A stretch of DNA of 64,000 bases from Kribbella solani (lineage in GTDB: Bacteria > Actinomycetota > Actinomycetes > Propionibacteriales > Kribbellaceae): NCBI RefSeq assembly GCF_014205295.1, contig NZ_JACHNF010000001.1:3906001-3970000 (forward strand), read 5' to 3'. The notes under the pieces were generated by a model. The model was given only the letters and a program-made list of their open reading frames with translations, was not told the origin of the DNA and ran no database searches. Positions 44,501 to 53,707 of this stretch are shown here, piece by piece. The position numbers were made by a program, and so were the translations under genes. Each line of letters opens with the position of its first letter. The stretch's first letter is position 1.

Positions 44501-44588
44501 GTGGATATCCACCGCTGTAGTGCCTTCTCCACTCTCGTACCAGTGGAGAACCCCCAACACGAGTGGATATCCACTCGTGTCGGGGGTT
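44501..44588. repeat. cluster of three GTGGA/TCCAC palindromic hairpins
   Basis: Three dyads lie within 90 bp: GTGGATATCCAC (44501-44512); TTCTCCACT/AGTGGAGAA (44525-44533 and 44542-44550, 8-nt loop); and a 24-bp perfect palindrome at 44557-44580 centred on GTGGATATCCAC, extended by CCCCC/GGGGG arms. All share the GTGGA/TCCAC core. The cluster follows the hppD stop codon (44607, minus strand), so a terminator is likely for at least the last one; a protein-binding cluster is the alternative. Confidence 0.75.
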
Positions 44589-44606
44589 GGGGGCACTGGG
44601 CAACCG

Positions 44607-45878
<1,272 letters not shown>

Positions 45879-45897
45879 TTATTTTGCTGGGCAGGTT

Positions 45898-45925
45898 GTC
45901 CAGTATCTTTGGGGTTGGTCTGGAC
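45898..45925. promoter_or_regulatory. inverted repeat in hppD/asnC intergenic region
   Basis: GTCCAG (45898-45903) and CTGGAC (45920-45925) are perfect 6-bp arms with a 16-nt spacer, inside the AT-richer 151-bp region between hppD and the Lrp/AsnC gene. It is a candidate binding site for the AsnC-type protein controlling hppD and itself. Confidence 0.4.
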
Positions 45926-45960
45926 TATTTGGTCAGGGTGACTATTGCTGGAGGGTTGGT

Positions 45961-46431
45961 ATGTCGGTGGATGCGCTGGACGCGCGGATCCTGGGGTTGT
46001 TCGCGTCCGAGCCGCGGGTCGGGGTGCTGGAGGCGTCGCGGCGGCTGGGGGTCGCGCGTGGGACGGTGCAGGCGCGGCTGGATCGGTTGCAGCGCGACGG
46101 AGTCGTACGCGGGTGGGGGCCGGACATCGACACCACGGCGATCGGTTATCCGGTGACCGCGTTCGCGACGTTGCAGATCGAGCAGGGGTCCGGGCACACG
46201 ACGGTGGCGGCGGCGCTGGCGCGGATCCCGGAGGTGCTCGAAGTACACACGATCACCGGCGCCGAGGACCTGTGGTGCCGAATCGTCGCCCGCTCCAACG
46301 CCGACCTGCAACGCGTCATCGACCAGGTGGTCATCGTCCAGGGCATCCAAAGAGCTTCAACCGTCATAGCCCTGGCCGAACAAATCCCCCACCGAGTACT
46401 CCCGCTAGTAGAAGCAGCCACCAAACCCTGA
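45961..46431 (+). CDS. Lrp/AsnC-family transcriptional regulator
   Basis: This 156-residue regulator has an N-terminal HTH (LDARILGLFASEPRVGVLEA, RRLGVARGTVQARLDRLQRD) and a C-terminal RAM/AsnC ligand domain (YPVTAFATLQIEQGSGHTTV, VLEVHTITGAEDLWCRIVAR). The ATG at 45961 has GGAGGG at good spacing. It is divergent from hppD, an arrangement that suggests amino-acid (tyrosine or phenylalanine)-responsive control of the catabolic gene; the ligand is inferred only from context. It is followed by an intergenic region carrying one copy of the 88-bp hairpin element. Confidence 0.9.
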   Translation: MSVDALDARILGLFASEPRVGVLEASRRLGVARGTVQARLDRLQRDGVVRGWGPDIDTTAIGYPVTAFATLQIEQGSGHTTVAAALARIPEVLEVHTITGAEDLWCRIVARSNADLQRVIDQVVIVQGIQRASTVIALAEQIPHRVLPLVEAATKP

Positions 46432-46470
46432 ACCACCCCGCGCCCTCGCCCGCCCGTTTCCGGCTGGGAC

Positions 46471-46558
46471 CATTTGAGAGGTGAACCTCGTAGCTGACCC
46501 CTTCACCTCTCGCATGCGGAAGGTGAAGGGACAAGCCGGAAGGTTCACCTCTGAAATG
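46471..46558. repeat. 88-bp hairpin element, copy 1
   Basis: Outer arms CATTTGAGAGGTGAAC (46471-46486) and GTTCACCTCTGAAATG (46543-46558) pair with one mismatch. Inside them CCCTTCACCT and AGGTGAAGGG form a second stem around CTCGCATGCGG. Two related elements of exactly the same length lie at 53394-53481 and 53558-53645. It sits between the AsnC gene and the convergent IclR gene. Confidence 0.85.
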
Positions 46559-46609
46559 GCCCCACGCTCGGCGTGAACCGGTGGCTGCACCGGGTGGTGG
46601 GGGTGCTGG

Positions 46610-47254
46610 TCAGGCGAGGCGTTTGGCTACTTCTACGGCGGCTCGGGCTACTCGGGGACCGACGAAGTCTCGGTCGAGTTTGCCGAGGACGACCACGCCG
46701 ATGGAGGCTTCCACGCCTGGTACGCCGAGGACGGGGGACGAGACGCCCTGGGCGCCGGCCTGGAGTTCGCCGGCGGTGATGACGAAGGGGCGGCCGGCGG
46801 GGTCGGGTTTGCGGCGGCCGGCCAGGATCGCCTTGCCGGCCGCGCCCTGGTCGAGGGCGTGCCGGGAACCCATCCGGTAGGAGACGTGGAAGTCCGTCCA
46901 GCTCGGCTCGATCACCGCGATCGCCAGCGCCTCCTCACCGTCCGCGACGGTCAGGTGCGCTGTCGCGCCGGTGTCCTCGGCGAGCGAACGCAGCACCGGC
47001 AGCGCCGCGTCCCGCAGCGTCGGCTGCACCCGGCGGCTGTAGTGCAGGACCGCGAGCCCCAACCGCGCCCGCCCTTCACTGTCCCGCCGCACCAACCGGT
47101 GCAGTTCGAGCGTGTTCACCAGGCGGTACACGACCGTACGGCTGACCCCGAGCGCCGCGGCGAGCTCGGTGATGGAGAGCCCGTCCGGTGCGTCCGCCAG
47201 CAACTCGAGGACAGTGAGTCCCCGATCGAGCGTCTGGGAAGTTTCGGCTGGCAC
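46610..47254 (-). CDS. IclR-family transcriptional regulator
   Basis: This 214-residue protein has the N-terminal winged helix (TLDRGLTVLELLADAPDGLS, ITELAAALGVSRTVVYRLVN) and the GAF-like IclR effector domain (LRSLAEDTGATAHLTVADGE, LDQGAAGKAILAG, SPVLGVPGVEASIGVVVLGK). The GTG at 47254 is preferred to an in-frame start at 47344, because an AGGA ribosome site lies about 8 nt upstream and the extra 30 residues would overlap the dyad at 47256-47345. Its regulon is not visible, but IclR proteins often control aromatic catabolism, and the hmgA/hppD genes are in this window. Confidence 0.88.
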   Translation of the reverse strand: MPAETSQTLDRGLTVLELLADAPDGLSITELAAALGVSRTVVYRLVNTLELHRLVRRDSEGRARLGLAVLHYSRRVQPTLRDAALPVLRSLAEDTGATAHLTVADGEEALAIAVIEPSWTDFHVSYRMGSRHALDQGAAGKAILAGRRKPDPAGRPFVITAGELQAGAQGVSSPVLGVPGVEASIGVVVLGKLDRDFVGPRVARAAVEVAKRLA

Positions 47255-47255
47255 T

Positions 47256-47345
47256 GGTGTCCTGTCGGCGTCGTAACTCGAACGATAGCGGCGAGGTGCG
47301 TGCCTGGGCGCCGATAGCGTCGAGCTACGGCGCCGACAGGACACC
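47256..47345. promoter_or_regulatory. long inverted repeat upstream of IclR gene
   Basis: GGTGTCCTGTCGGCG (47256-47270) pairs perfectly with CGCCGACAGGACACC (47331-47345). Beyond this the inner arms continue with partial symmetry (CGTAACTCGA against CGTAGCTCGA on the other strand), giving arms of about 37 bp around a short loop. It spans the space between the IclR gene and the divergent membrane-protein gene and may be an autoregulatory operator or a cruciform-like transcript end. Confidence 0.6.
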
Positions 47346-47378
47346 TTGCCAGGGTATCCGCTATTCGGGCACGGACCG

Positions 47379-48149
47379 ATGGGCCCGTATCTTGCTGCCG
47401 TGCGAAATTACTGGTCGCTGCTCCCTGCCGTCCTCGTGGCCGTGGTGCTGATCCTGGCGTACGCGGTGCCGACCCTGATCAATCCACAGTGGACGAGCTC
47501 GATCACGGCCCTGTTCCGCACCGCGCCGGTGCCGGCCGACGCGACCGAGGACGAGGTCCGCCGGGCGGCCGGAATCCTCGGCCCGCAACAGATCCGCTCC
47601 CGCAAGATGCTGGCCGTGACGCTGATCGCCGGCGCGCTGGTGCTGGTCGGCATCAACATCTCGTTCAACCGGGAGGCGGTCGGCTGTTACAAGGCGGCGC
47701 GGGCGTTCGGCGCGATCGACGGCCCGGACACCAAGGACCCGTGCGTGAACATGATCTTCGGCACATTCCTCGGCGACGGCCGCGGCAGCAGCTCGGAGAA
47801 GTCGCCGCAGCCAGTACAGAACTACCAGCTGGTCAAGGGCAACAAGCCGAAGTACCTGAAGTGGATCCAGAACCCGCCCAAGTACGACAACGCGGACCTC
47901 CTGATCGGTACCGGGATCGCCTGCGCCGGCGACCTGCGAATCGAGGAGCACGAGGACAAGGTCCTGGTGTACATCGACGTCGACACCCCGTGCCCGGCCG
48001 AGAGCAACGCGTCGATCACCGCGTTCAAGCTGAAGAAGCCGCTCGGCGACCGCAAGCTCGTCACCGTCGGCGACAAGCCGATGACCGAGATCAACCCGGA
48101 CATGGATTCCTGGTTCACGGTCCTGAAGAAACTCGCGACCGGCGGCTAG
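47379..48149 (+). CDS. hypothetical membrane protein
   Basis: This 256-residue protein is unrecognised. It has two hydrophobic segments (LLPAVLVAVVLILAYAVPTL, about residues 14-33, and MLAVTLIAGALVLVGINISF, about 75-94) and a soluble 150-residue C-terminal part, probably outside the membrane, with Cys in GCYKAARAF, PCVNMIF, ACAGDL and PCPAES. Start choice is uncertain: ATG 47379 is used here, but GTG 47400 lies 6 nt after a TATCTT -10-like hexamer and could be a leaderless start. It is divergent from the IclR gene and convergent with the MFS gene. Confidence 0.6.
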   Translation: MGPYLAAVRNYWSLLPAVLVAVVLILAYAVPTLINPQWTSSITALFRTAPVPADATEDEVRRAAGILGPQQIRSRKMLAVTLIAGALVLVGINISFNREAVGCYKAARAFGAIDGPDTKDPCVNMIFGTFLGDGRGSSSEKSPQPVQNYQLVKGNKPKYLKWIQNPPKYDNADLLIGTGIACAGDLRIEEHEDKVLVYIDVDTPCPAESNASITAFKLKKPLGDRKLVTVGDKPMTEINPDMDSWFTVLKKLATGG

Positions 48150-48168
48150 ACCATCGACGGCCGCGTCG

Positions 48169-49401
48169 TCAGCTGAGCGCGCGCGTACGCGAGTCGTACT
48201 CCCGGAACGCCCGGTTCCGGGCCAGCAGGATCAGCAGTCCGGTGATGCAGACCGCGGCGCCGCCGAGCAGTGCGATCGTCGGGCTGGTCAGCGACGCGGT
48301 CGTACCGGCCACGAAGTCACCGAGCCGCGGCCCACCGGCCACCACCACGATGAACACCCCTTGCAGCCGCCCGCGCATCGCGTCCGGCGCGGCCGACTGC
48401 AGCACGGTGTTCCGGTACGCGGAACTGACCATGTCCGCGGCACCGGACATCGCCAGGAGCGCGATCCCGAGCCAGATCGTCCGCGACAGCCCGAACAGTC
48501 CGACGGCCGCCGCGTACGCCGTGATCGCCAGCACGATCGCGATGCCCTGCCGCCGTACCCGCGTCACCCAGCCGGAGAAGATCACGCCGATCAGCGCGCC
48601 GATCGCCGGAGCGGCCTGTAGTACGCCGACGGTCCGGACGCCGCCGCCGAAGAACGCGCCCGCGACCGCCGGGAACAGCGCCCGCGGCTGCGCGAACACC
48701 ATCGCGAAGATGTCCGCCAGGAACGTCGCCAGCAGCGCCGGCGCGGTCCGTAGGAAACTGAATCCCTCCAGTACCGACCGCAGCCCGGCCCGGCGGACCG
48801 ATCCCTCCGGAGGCACCGGCGGCAACCGGAAGAGGGCGTACAGCGCGGCCGTGAAGGTGATCACGTCGATCAGGTACGCGGCGGCGAACCCGTGCCAGGC
48901 GATCACCGCCGCGCCGAGCAGCGGGCCGGCGGTGAAGCCCAGGTTGAACGCGGCCTGGCTGAGCGTGTTCGCGGCCGGCAGCAGCGCGGGCCTGATCAGC
49001 CGCGGGATGATCGCGGACCGGGCCGGGTTGTTGACCGCGAAACACGCCGACTGACAGGCCACCACCGCGTACAGGACGCCGACCTGTCCCCAGTCGAGCT
49101 GTGATTGCAGCACCAGCACCATCGAGAGCAGCCACAGCCCTGCCGACGAGATCAGCGCGAGCGTACGGCGGTCGATCGCGTCCGCCATCGCACCGCCGTA
49201 CAGACCGAACACGATCAGCGGGACCAGCGAGAACAGGCCGACCAGCCCGACCGCGAAGGTCGAGTGCGTCAACGCGTACACCTGGATCGACACCGTCACC
49301 GCGGTCATCTGCTGACCGAGCTGCGACACCGTCGACCCGAGCCACAACCGCCGGAAATCAGCGGACTCGCGCAGCGGACGGATGTCGGTGAGCAGACGCA
49401 C
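48169..49401 (-). CDS. MFS transporter (EntS-like, MFS_3 family)
   Basis: This 410-residue transporter has twelve hydrophobic segments. The first half shows FRRLWLGSTVSQLGQQMTAV and the motif A-like loop YGGAMADAIDRRTLALISSA. The second half has IGALIGVIFSGWVTRVRRQG. This pattern matches the EntS/MFS_3 exporters of siderophores, drugs and peptides. The neighbouring gene on the same strand, a PhyH dioxygenase, ends 17 bp upstream, so both may form an operon. The substrate is unknown. Confidence 0.88.
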   Translation of the reverse strand: MRLLTDIRPLRESADFRRLWLGSTVSQLGQQMTAVTVSIQVYALTHSTFAVGLVGLFSLVPLIVFGLYGGAMADAIDRRTLALISSAGLWLLSMVLVLQSQLDWGQVGVLYAVVACQSACFAVNNPARSAIIPRLIRPALLPAANTLSQAAFNLGFTAGPLLGAAVIAWHGFAAAYLIDVITFTAALYALFRLPPVPPEGSVRRAGLRSVLEGFSFLRTAPALLATFLADIFAMVFAQPRALFPAVAGAFFGGGVRTVGVLQAAPAIGALIGVIFSGWVTRVRRQGIAIVLAITAYAAAVGLFGLSRTIWLGIALLAMSGAADMVSSAYRNTVLQSAAPDAMRGRLQGVFIVVVAGGPRLGDFVAGTTASLTSPTIALLGGAAVCITGLLILLARNRAFREYDSRTRALS

Positions 49402-49418
49402 GCCGACAAACTTAACTC

Positions 49419-50180
49419 TTAAACCTTCGGGAAGAGCTCGTGGTCGAGGGGCGCTCCGATCGTCAGGCTGAGCCCGTCCGTGCAGACGTGACCACTACCT
49501 GTGTACGTCGCGTCCGCGTCGATGTAGATCGCGACGTGGGCGATCCGCGGATCGTCGGTCAGGTTCGGCGTCGCGGAGTGCGCCAGGTACGCGTTGTGGA
49601 AGGTGCAGTCGCCGGCCTGCAACGGGATCGTGAGCCGCTCCTCCCAGCGCAGATCCGGTGCGGCGCGGAACAGGTCGTCGCGATCGGACAGGTCCTGGCT
49701 GCGCAGGTTCTGATGGTCCTGCGAGCCGGGGATGAAGGTCATGCAACCGCGCTCCACCGGTACGTCGACGAGCGCGATCCACGCCGACAAGGAGGCCCGC
49801 GATCCGGCGTGCGGCCAGTACGGCGCGTCCTGGTGGAACTCGGTGGCGGCGCCGTTGTGCGGCGGCTTGATCAGCAGTTGGTCGTGCCAGATCCGCAGCG
49901 GTACGCCCGCCAGCGCGGTCGCCGCCGCGGCCAGCCGGGGGTCCAACGTGAGTTCTTTCAGTACGGCGTTCTGCTGCCACACGTTGACGTACTGGTTGAA
50001 GATCTTCGAGCCCTCGAAGTTGTCGTCGGCGTTCGCGGTCCACTCGGTCGCCGCCGCGGCGAACCGGGCCGCCTCGTCCCGGCTGATGATGTTCCGGAGC
50101 CGGACGACGCCGTCGCGGCGATAGGCCGAAATGGTCTCTTCGTCGAGCGTCGCTGGTGCCGTAGGGTCGGTCGTGGTCAT
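49419..50180 (-). CDS. phytanoyl-CoA dioxygenase family (Fe(II)/2-oxoglutarate) hydroxylase
   Basis: This 253-residue PhyH-type enzyme has the facial triad His-x-Asp in ATEFHQDAPYWPH and a distal His in NAYLAHSATPNLTDDPR. The Arg that binds 2-oxoglutarate is probably in the DDPRIAHVAIY segment. The iron and 2-oxoglutarate ligands imply a hydroxylation reaction on an unknown small molecule. It is divergent from an AraC regulator (121 bp between starts) and upstream of the MFS exporter, suggesting a small regulated module that modifies and exports, or detoxifies, a metabolite (inference). Confidence 0.88.
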   Translation of the reverse strand: MTTTDPTAPATLDEETISAYRRDGVVRLRNIISRDEAARFAAAATEWTANADDNFEGSKIFNQYVNVWQQNAVLKELTLDPRLAAAATALAGVPLRIWHDQLLIKPPHNGAATEFHQDAPYWPHAGSRASLSAWIALVDVPVERGCMTFIPGSQDHQNLRSQDLSDRDDLFRAAPDLRWEERLTIPLQAGDCTFHNAYLAHSATPNLTDDPRIAHVAIYIDADATYTGSGHVCTDGLSLTIGAPLDHELFPKV

Positions 50181-50301
50181 CGGCGTACTCCTCGGATTCC
50201 CGTGGTCTGGAAGGTGATTCCAGCTTCACGGACCGGGGCGTACGCGGACCAGGCGATGGTTGACCACGAGTTGACTGATCTTGACTTCTCTGGAGTCGCG
50301 G

Positions 50302-50961
50302 ATGCACAACATACTGAGCAACGAGGTGTTCCCGGATCCGCGGCTGCCGGTCGCCGGCGAGCGGATCGAGGTGGCCGCCGACGTCGCTGTCCACAGCCAT
50401 GCGTTCTTCGAGATCGCGGTGGTGGTTTCCGGTCGTGGCACGCATGTGTCGGCGGCCGGGGAGGTGGCGCTGGCGCCCGACTCGGTGGTCGTGCTGCGGC
50501 CGGGCGAGTGGCATGGGTACGTCGAGTGCGACCGGCTTGTCGTCCGCAACGCGTATCTCGGACCGGATGTGTTCGCGATGCTCTCCGGCGCGCTGGTGCC
50601 CGGGGCCTCGGGTGCGGCACCGGGTACGCGGGAGCCGGCGCATCCGGCGGTGCAGCACGCCATGCGGCTCCTGGAGGCCGACCCGGCCGACGCGTGGACC
50701 CTGGAACGGCTGAGCGCCCGCGTCAATCTCGCGCCCGGGTACCTGGTGCGCGTCTTCGGCAAGTCGATCGGGATGGCACCGATGGCGTACCTGAACCGGG
50801 TCCGGGCCGAGCGCGCCGCCGGGTTGCTGATCGAGACCGAGCTGCCGATCAGCACGATCGGTACCCAGGTCGGCTGGCCGGATCCGAGCCACGCCACCCG
50901 TAGGTTCCGCTCCACTTTCGGGCTCAGTCCATCCCAGTACCGGTCCGCTTTCAGACCGTAG
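50302..50961 (+). CDS. AraC-family transcriptional regulator
   Basis: This 219-residue regulator has an N-terminal cupin (VAADVAVHSHAFFEIAVVVS, GEVALAPDSVVVLRPGEWHG) and a C-terminal AraC double HTH (WTLERLSARVNLAPGYLVRV, FGKSIGMAPMAYLNRVRAER, ISTIGTQVGWPDPSHATRRF). The ATG at 50302 was chosen because GGAG is 6 nt upstream; a start at 50281 lacks a site. The cupin likely senses a small metabolite, plausibly the substrate of the divergent PhyH enzyme. Confidence 0.9.
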   Translation: MHNILSNEVFPDPRLPVAGERIEVAADVAVHSHAFFEIAVVVSGRGTHVSAAGEVALAPDSVVVLRPGEWHGYVECDRLVVRNAYLGPDVFAMLSGALVPGASGAAPGTREPAHPAVQHAMRLLEADPADAWTLERLSARVNLAPGYLVRVFGKSIGMAPMAYLNRVRAERAAGLLIETELPISTIGTQVGWPDPSHATRRFRSTFGLSPSQYRSAFRP

Positions 50962-50975
50962 GCGAAGATGTCCCC

Positions 50976-51524
50976 ATGACGTCGTCTTTGCGTACGCCCG
51001 ACCCGAATCCTGGGTGGCTGTCCGAGTTCGCGCTGGCCGAGACCCGGACCCGGGTGCCGATCCTGTACGTCGAGGCGGTCCCGGCCCGGGTCGACTCGCT
51101 CGGCCAGATCGAGCACATCGGCGTACTGCTCCGGACCTCGCCCGCGACCGGCGAGATCACCCGTACCCTGGTCGCCGGCCGGGTGCTGCACAACGAGTCG
51201 ATCCGGGACGCGCTGCACCGCAACATCGAGAAGGACCTCGGTCCGGCCGCGTTCCCGCGGCTGCCGTCCTCGCTGGTGCCGGTCACGGTCGCCGAGTACT
51301 TCCCGTTCCCCGGTATGACGCCGCTGCACGACCCGCGCCAGCACGCTGTCTCGCTGGTGTACGTCGTGCCCGTGACCGGCGAGTGCAACCCGCGCCAGGA
51401 CGCGCTCGAACTGACCTGGCTCACGCCCGAAGAAGCCCTCGCCCCCAGCCTCCTGAACGACCTGGAAGGCGGCCGCGGCCACCTCCTTAAACAAGCCCTG
51501 GCCTGGTCCGGCGCCACCGTCTGA
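50976..51524 (+). CDS. DUF4916-like Nudix-fold protein
   Basis: This 182-residue protein has a Nudix-like fold (residues about 25-150) with the box remnant GRVLHNESIRDALHRNIEKDLG. Compared with GX5EX7REUXEEXGU, the Arg and Gly remain but the first Glu after Arg is Asn and the EE pair is Lys-Asp, so metal-dependent hydrolysis is probably lost. It starts 14 bp after the AraC gene and may be transcribed with it. It resembles DUF4916 proteins of actinobacteria. A regulatory ligand-binding role is possible. Confidence 0.75.
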   Translation: MTSSLRTPDPNPGWLSEFALAETRTRVPILYVEAVPARVDSLGQIEHIGVLLRTSPATGEITRTLVAGRVLHNESIRDALHRNIEKDLGPAAFPRLPSSLVPVTVAEYFPFPGMTPLHDPRQHAVSLVYVVPVTGECNPRQDALELTWLTPEEALAPSLLNDLEGGRGHLLKQALAWSGATV

Positions 51525-51684
51525 CGCCGCGGAGCAACCCGCCGTGCCGCACAGCCCAGCCAGCCCACCGCCGGCCCCGCCTGTTCCCGGGGCCTCAGCT
51601 CGCCCGTGATGCACTGCCCGGCGCCCCCCTCACTCTCACAACGAAAGTGCAGTCCGCCCGTGAAGTGCGGTTCGGCGTGCGCGG

Positions 51685-52413
51685 TTACCAGTCGAGCCTG
51701 CCCTCTTCGGCGTAGACCTGTCCGGTTGGGCCGTCCTGCGGCAGGGTAGCTAGCTGGACGGCTACCGCTGCGCCCTGGGCCGGGGTGCGGGCGGCGTCCC
51801 AGCCGCCCATGTCGGTGGCGCAGTTGCCCGGGTCGGCGCCGTTGACCAGGATGCCGGTGCCGCGGAGCTCGTTCGCCAGCATCACGGTGACCATGTTCAC
51901 CGCCGCCTTGGACGAGTTGTACCCGAGCGTCTCCACCGTCGACATCCGCGACTCCGGATCGCCGACCTGCGCGAACGACGCCAGCGACGTCGACAGATTC
52001 ACGATCCGCGCCGCCGGCGCCGTCCGGAGCAGCGGCAGGAACGCCTGCGTCACCTCCACCAGCCCGATCACATTCGTCTCGAAGGCGGCCCGCAGTACGC
52101 CACCATCGATCCGCGACACCGCATCATCACCGGCCGGGATGATCGCCGCGTTGTTGACCAGTACGTCCAGCCGCCCGTACGCCGCGCCGACCTTCGCCGC
52201 GGCCGCCCGTACCGATGCCGGATCGTCCACGTCCAGCTGAATCGCGACCGCGTCGATCCCCTCCGCGACCAGCTCCTTCACCGCCAGTTCCCCGCGCTCC
52301 GCATCCCGCGCTCCGGCCAGTACGGTGAACCCGCCCGCGCCGAGCTGCCGCGCGATCTCCTTGCCGATACCTTTGTTGGCGCCCGTGACGAGCGCGATCT
52401 TGTTCGTGGTCAT
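51685..52413 (-). CDS. SDR-family oxidoreductase
   Basis: This 242-residue short-chain dehydrogenase has TGANKGIGKEIARQLG at the N-terminus, VLVNNAAI, and the active-site segment with Ser in VNLSTSLASF and Tyr/Lys in LGYNSSKAAVNM. The Arg in GARDAERGE after beta2 favours NADPH. It resembles carbonyl reductase/KR-like SDRs (PGNCATDMGG). The start ATG at 52413 has a GGAGGAC site. An upstream extension of the open frame is not part of it. It is divergent from an XRE regulator (101 bp), which may control it. Confidence 0.9.
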   Translation of the reverse strand: MTTNKIALVTGANKGIGKEIARQLGAGGFTVLAGARDAERGELAVKELVAEGIDAVAIQLDVDDPASVRAAAAKVGAAYGRLDVLVNNAAIIPAGDDAVSRIDGGVLRAAFETNVIGLVEVTQAFLPLLRTAPAARIVNLSTSLASFAQVGDPESRMSTVETLGYNSSKAAVNMVTVMLANELRGTGILVNGADPGNCATDMGGWDAARTPAQGAAVAVQLATLPQDGPTGQVYAEEGRLDW

Positions 52414-52514
52414 GTCCTCCACCCTCGGCCGGATCGCGGCGCCCAGGCAGAGCGGGCCGAGCCTGGGACTGCCACTCCCTGGATGCGCCGGACGCCCTCT
52501 GCGATCCTGGAACC

Positions 52515-53357
52515 GTGGATCGACACGGACTGGCCGACTTCCTCCGCGTACGCCGGGAGGCGCTGCAACCATCCGACGTAGGTCTCCCGGCCGGACTGCG
52601 CCGCCGTACGCCTGGGCTGCGCCGGGAGGAAGTGGCGAACCTGGCGACGATGTCGACGGATTACTACACCCGGTTGGAGCAGGGCCGTGGCCCGCGCCCG
52701 TCGCGGCCGGTGCTGACTGGGCTCGCGCGGGCGCTGCGGTTGTCCGACGACGAGCGTGCGCACCTGTTCCGGCTGGCCGGTGAGCAACCCGGTCCGCCGC
52801 CGGGGCCACCGTCCGACGTACGCTCCGGGGTCCTGCGGATGATCGCCCACCTGGACGTGCCTGCGCTGGTACTGGACGCCAAGTACGACGTGCTGGCCTG
52901 GAATCCACTCGCGGCCGCGCTGATCACGGACTTCTCCGCTGTCCCGCGGCGCGAACGGAACCTGCTCCGGCTGCGCTTCCTGACCGACCGGCAGGCCGAG
53001 CTCTTCGGCGAAAACGCCACCCGGGAGTTCGCCCGCGAAGCAGCCGCTGATCTACGGGCGGCGACCAGCACGTACCCGGACGATCCGGAGCTGGCCCGGT
53101 TGGTACGGGATCTGCAGGCCGGCAGTCCGGAGTTCGCCGAGATCTGGTCACGGCACGAGGTCGGCCGGCAGCAGTCGCTCTGCCAGACGATCCATCACCC
53201 CCAGGTCGGCCGGATCGACGTCATCTGCGAGGTCCTGGTCGTCCCGGAACGCGACCAACGCGTCATCCTGTACACCACACCCCCCGGCTCCCCCTCCGAC
53301 CAGGCAATCCGCCTACTCGACGTAATAGGCACCCAAACCCTCACCCCCCAAACCTGA
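52515..53357 (+). CDS. XRE-family regulator with MmyB-like ligand domain
   Basis: This 280-residue regulator has an HTH_31/XRE DNA-binding domain at residues 1-75 (LADFLRVRREALQPSDVGLP, TPGLRREEVANLATMSTDYY, TRLEQGRGPRPSRPVL) and a C-terminal MmyB-like domain (VPALVLDAKYDVLAWNPLAA, FAREAAADLRAATSTYPDDP, HHPQVGRIDVICEVL). Such proteins are common in actinomycetes beside SDR genes and often repress them; MmyB binds fatty acids or sterol-like ligands in known cases. The GTG start at 52515 begins right at the domain. Confidence 0.9.
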   Translation: MDRHGLADFLRVRREALQPSDVGLPAGLRRRTPGLRREEVANLATMSTDYYTRLEQGRGPRPSRPVLTGLARALRLSDDERAHLFRLAGEQPGPPPGPPSDVRSGVLRMIAHLDVPALVLDAKYDVLAWNPLAAALITDFSAVPRRERNLLRLRFLTDRQAELFGENATREFAREAAADLRAATSTYPDDPELARLVRDLQAGSPEFAEIWSRHEVGRQQSLCQTIHHPQVGRIDVICEVLVVPERDQRVILYTTPPGSPSDQAIRLLDVIGTQTLTPQT

Positions 53358-53393
53358 ACCCCAACCCACCCATCCGCAACGAAACCGCGGCGC

Positions 53394-53481
53394 CATTTCA
53401 GGGGTGAACGTCTGCGGTTGTCCGTTCACCCTCCGCATGCGGCTGGTGAAGGGACAACGGCGGAGGTTCACCTCTCAAATG
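53394..53481. repeat. 88-bp hairpin element, copy 2
   Basis: The outer arms CATTTCAGGGGTGAAC (53394-53409) and GTTCACCTCTCAAATG (53466-53481) are near-complementary. The inner stem GTTGTCC...GGACAAC encloses CTCCGCATGCGG. Length and layout match copies at 46471 and 53558. The sequence just after it (CTCACCGGCGCA) is shared with copy 3. Confidence 0.85.
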
Positions 53482-53557
53482 CTCACCGGCGCACAGGCAG
53501 CTGCGGCACCTGCCGGAACTGCCGGTGCAGCCGGTGCAGCCGGTGCAGCCGCGGGGC

Positions 53558-53645
53558 CATTTCAGGGGTGAACGTCTGAGGTTGTCCGTTCACCTGCCGC
53601 AGGCGGGGCGTGAAGGGGCAACGGGGGAGGTTCACCACTCAAATG
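53558..53645. repeat. 88-bp hairpin element, copy 3
   Basis: Outer arms CATTTCAGGGGTGAAC (53558-53573) and GTTCACCACTCAAATG (53630-53645) enclose an inner stem related to copy 2. It lies 76 bp after copy 2, in the same orientation by its inner sequence. It is followed by the same CTCACCGGCGCA tail. Confidence 0.85.
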
Positions 53646-53707
53646 CTCACCGGCGCATGGGGGTAGGAGGCGGTGCCGGGTGGGCCGGGGGTGGACTGCG
53701 GGGGTTG

